Below, one piece after another: positions 62,022 to 64,000 of a DNA stretch of 64,000 nt (within the stretch, counting starts at the first letter, position 1; every line of letters starts with the position of its first letter). Position numbers and translations under genes: made by a program. The stretch is from the NCBI RefSeq assembly GCF_002836205.1, contig NZ_PJBE01000010.1, forward strand, positions 62,001 to 126,000, in the 5' to 3' direction. The DNA comes from Shewanella sp. Choline-02u-19. Its GTDB lineage: Bacteria > Pseudomonadota > Gammaproteobacteria > Enterobacterales > Shewanellaceae. The notes beneath the pieces were generated by a model that worked only from the letters and a program-made list of their open reading frames with translations, searched no databases and had not been told where the DNA came from.

Positions 62022-62699
62022 ATGGGTATCAGAGCCATTGTCGTAGATACAGCCGGTACAACTACCGATCTTAACTTTATTGAGGATATCCTTTTTCCTT
62101 ATTCAGCTAAGGCCTTACCCGCTTTTCTTGAAGAAAACCAACATAATGTGTTAGTTGAGAACTGCATTTGTGATGTGCAAGACATTGCGCTTGAGCCGGA
62201 TGCAGATCTTGCTCGTGTGACTGAAATTTTGTTGCAGTGGATTAGCGAAGATCGCAAAGCGACGCCACTAAAAACTATTCAAGGCCTTATCTGGAAACAA
62301 GGTTACGCTAACGGTGAATTTAAAGGTCATATCTTTCCAGACTTTATCGAAGCACTTGATGGCTACAAGCAAAAAGGCTTACGCGTTTATAGCTTCTCAT
62401 CAGGTTCTGTTGATGCGCAAAAACTGCTGTTTGGTAATAGCGATGCAGGCGACTTAACCGATAAATTCAATGGTCATTTCGATACCCGCACCGGCAACAA
62501 ACGCTTTAAACAGGCTTATTGCAATATCCTTAACACTATCAGCCTTAGCCCGAAGCAGATCCTATTTGTTTCTGACGTGCTAGAAGAGTTAAAAGCCGCC
62601 AGTGAAGCAGGCTTGAACGTAGCACAAATGGTACGTGACGATAGCCAGCGCACCGGTGACTTTAAGCAGGTTAGCAGCTTTGCAGAGCTTGATATCTAA
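62022..62699 (+). CDS. mtnC: Enolase-phosphatase E1 (acireductone synthase)
   Basis: Bifunctional enzyme of methionine salvage: enolises and dephosphorylates 2,3-diketo-5-methylthiopentyl-1-phosphate. The 225-residue HAD protein has VVDTAGTTTDLNFI (motif 1, here with Asp-x-Ala-Gly-Thr), YSFSSGSVDAQKLLFG (motif 2), NKRFKQAYCNIL (Lys) and ILFVSDVLEELKAA (motif 3). No other mtn gene is nearby, so the pathway is dispersed. GGAG is 9 bases before ATG. Confidence 0.96.
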   Translation: MGIRAIVVDTAGTTTDLNFIEDILFPYSAKALPAFLEENQHNVLVENCICDVQDIALEPDADLARVTEILLQWISEDRKATPLKTIQGLIWKQGYANGEFKGHIFPDFIEALDGYKQKGLRVYSFSSGSVDAQKLLFGNSDAGDLTDKFNGHFDTRTGNKRFKQAYCNILNTISLSPKQILFVSDVLEELKAASEAGLNVAQMVRDDSQRTGDFKQVSSFAELDI

Positions 62700-62716
62700 C
62701 ACGGTATCGATGACTC

Positions 62717-62745
62717 GAAAAGGCATTCATTGAATGCCTTTTTTT
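62717..62745 (+). terminator. Terminator after mtnC
   Basis: AAAAGGCATTCA and TGAATGCCTTTT pair around a minimal loop, followed by a T-run. Confidence 0.9.
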
Positions 62746-62861
62746 GTGGCTAAAATTCGCTTTTCTAGTCCTTGTTGTCACTGAGGCATGCTGTTATGCT
62801 GACTATTAATCAAACAAGTGTTTGAATAACAATCAAGCTAGGCTAACGAAAAGAGATCATT

Positions 62862-63290
62862 ATGGATAAGTTTCTCCAGCAATACCCAATCAATACCGCA
62901 ATTAACGTCGCTTGGGGCGAAATGGATGCCTTGCAACACGTCAACAATGTGGTTTACTTTCGTTACTTCGAGACCGCAAGAATCGATTTTTTTAACCAAA
63001 TAAACTTGCTCGAAGATCTACAAAAAACCTCTATCGGCCCAGTCATCAGCGAAAACCAAGCACGCTATAAGCGTCCAGTGACCTTTCCAGATACCTTGAT
63101 TGTCGGCGTTAGCATAAGCGATATTAAAGATGACCGATTCATGATGCACTATCATGTTTTTAGCCAGGGCCAGCAAGCCGTCACCACCATTGGTGCATCT
63201 CAAGTCGTCATGTTTAATTTTAAAACGGGCCAAAAGGCCACGCTTACACCACAACTGCTTGATGCACTAAAGACCTACCAACAAGCATAA
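62862..63290 (+). CDS. Acyl-CoA thioesterase, 4HBT hotdog family
   Basis: A 142-residue hotdog protein with the 4HBT signature NVAWGEMDALQHVNNVVYFRYFE (read as WGEMDALQHVNNVVY; the Asp in EMDALQH is catalytic). The rest, ENQARYKRPVTFPDTLIVG, forms the second half of the fold. It likely hydrolyses cytoplasmic acyl-CoA. A GNAT-like frame follows immediately. A second 4HBT protein is encoded at 63580 on the other strand. Confidence 0.9.
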   Translation: MDKFLQQYPINTAINVAWGEMDALQHVNNVVYFRYFETARIDFFNQINLLEDLQKTSIGPVISENQARYKRPVTFPDTLIVGVSISDIKDDRFMMHYHVFSQGQQAVTTIGASQVVMFNFKTGQKATLTPQLLDALKTYQQA

Positions 63291-63297
63291 CGCTGCT

Positions 63298-63558
63298 ATT
63301 GTAGTCGTTGATGAAAATCGATTTGTTGTCAACGTCAATAATACTCAAACTGTGCAGTGCTATGAAGTGGTTAACGACCCTAACGTAATATCCGGCTCTG
63401 GACGGTGCAACTTCAGCAGTACCTTTGTGCCAAATGAACTACGAGGCAAAGGTCTAGCGGAAAAATTAGTGCGCCATGGCCTTAGCTGGGCCAAATCACA
63501 AGGTTTACAGGTTGAAGCGAGCTGCTGGTATGTACAGAAGTTTTTAACCTCAACATAG
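63298..63558 (+). pseudogene. GNAT acetyltransferase, YjdJ-like, start missing
   Basis: An 86-codon frame reads VVDENRFVVNVNNTQTVQCY, then FVPNELRGKGLAEKLVRHG (the acetyl-CoA motif A, R-G-x-G-L-A) and ends SCWYVQKFL, as in small YjdJ-type GNATs. From the preceding in-frame stop at 63268 there is no ATG, GTG or TTG before GTG 63352, which would cut off the first two strands. Either an ATT at 63298 is used, or the start has been lost. The stretch NDPNVISGSGRCNF also looks altered. Confidence 0.55.
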
Positions 63559-63579
63559 AGCAGCTCAAATAGCATAAGT

Positions 63580-63984
63580 TTAGCCGCCGGTTAGCTTAGC
63601 TAATTGCTCACGGAGACTATCACTTAAAGCCACGCTTTTTTCTGCTGTATAATCGTAATGTACTACCGATGTTTTCGCTTCGACTGTTTTGTTACCGTTT
63701 TGCCAGCAGCTTTGCGTTAACTCAAAACTGCTATTGCCAATGCGGTTCACCCAGGTTTTCACTGTAACATCGCTAGCGAAGTAGGTCGGAGCATTAAAAT
63801 TCACCGTAAAACCCGCAATGATCAGGTTCCACTTCGACAAGTCTTGAGTAGGATTGAATATCTTGAATATCGGCTCACGTGCCGCTTCAAACCACACTGG
63901 GAACACCGTGTTGTTGATATGGCCTAAGGCATCCGTTTCGCAAAAGCGTGGCTGTATGGTGAGGCTAAACTCGCTTTGTTCCAC
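63580..63984 (-). CDS. Acyl-CoA thioesterase, YbgC/4HBT family
   Basis: A 134-residue hotdog protein: PRFCETDALGHINNTVFPVWFE holds the catalytic Asp (ETDALGHINN) and the family pattern; TVNFNAPTYFASDVTV follows. Similar in plan to the 62862 protein but clearly a different lineage. Expected to act on short acyl-CoAs in the cytoplasm. It starts 16 bases from the right edge, with GGAAGG-like sequence upstream. Convergent with the GNAT frame. Confidence 0.9.
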   Translation of the reverse strand: MEQSEFSLTIQPRFCETDALGHINNTVFPVWFEAAREPIFKIFNPTQDLSKWNLIIAGFTVNFNAPTYFASDVTVKTWVNRIGNSSFELTQSCWQNGNKTVEAKTSVVHYDYTAEKSVALSDSLREQLAKLTGG

Positions 63985-64000
63985 TCTATCCCTTCCTTAT

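Overview
The window reads as a chromosomal segment of a Gammaproteobacterium, most likely Shewanella. Reasons: a type II secretion gspC-gspD-gspE start set back to back with hslR-hslO-pckA, an FMN-riboswitch ribB, folX-folE-folM, a hut cluster split around hutC, a YbdG-type channel, and several small families (DUF3157, DUF3240, DUF333) common in that genus. The genus is an inference from content and style; no rRNA or tRNA gene is present to settle it. No transposase, integrase, CRISPR array or phage gene was seen.

Layout. 1-3436 (minus): gspC, gspD and the start of gspE. 3707-6820: hslR, hslO, pckA, two of them followed by clear terminators. 6860-7605: small membrane protein plus Cro/C1-type regulator behind a long inverted repeat. 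7606-14530: M14 peptidase, methyltransferase, DUF4097 lipoprotein and DsbA-like lipoprotein, set among non-coding dispersed repeats and a duplicated gene tail. 14529-18290: GIY-YIG protein coupled to an oligopeptidase-B-like lipoprotein, then FMN riboswitch and ribB. 18618-24867: large NIT-PAS-GGDEF-EAL protein, ferritin, and moeA-moeB behind a ModE-like site. 25444-30420: an AT-rich accessory island with a peptide-export system (HlyD-like adaptor, C39-peptidase ABC transporter), a 61-residue double-glycine precursor peptide and a CPBP-like membrane protein that may give immunity. 30932-32722: diguanylate cyclase and DUF333 lipoprotein. 32753-35956 (minus): a bufferin-type RiPP operon (DUF2282 precursor, DUF692/MNIO enzyme, DUF2063 partner) joined by overlaps to an ECF sigma factor and its likely anti-sigma factor. 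36079-36941: DCC-family and DUF3429 proteins. 37225-39037: folX-folE-folM for tetrahydromonapterin. 39144-44961: MscS-type channel, outer-membrane and periplasmic proteins, a TetR regulator/HPP membrane protein pair with a double operator, a decayed glyoxalase, an FAA hydrolase and a thioesterase. 45169-50685: histidine utilisation genes. 50830-51465: another dispersed repeat. 51478-58477: membrane proteins, a membrane-bound LuxR-type regulator and a heavy-metal RND tripartite efflux operon. 58583-64000: TauE/SafE exporter with divergent AraC regulator, MltC-like transglycosylase, mtnC, two hotdog thioesterases and a GNAT remnant.

Most noteworthy: (1) the double-glycine peptide/C39 exporter/CPBP cassette at 25.4-29.8 kb, a probable uncharacterised bacteriocin or microcin-like system; (2) the bufferin operon carrying its own sigma/anti-sigma pair; (3) a non-coding dispersed repeat family (7.7, 12.3, 13.7-14.5 and 50.8-51.5 kb) whose hairpins show paired base changes between copies; (4) a duplicated DUF4097 gene tail at 13.4 kb. 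All functional calls are by reading of motifs and family resemblance; no database search was run.
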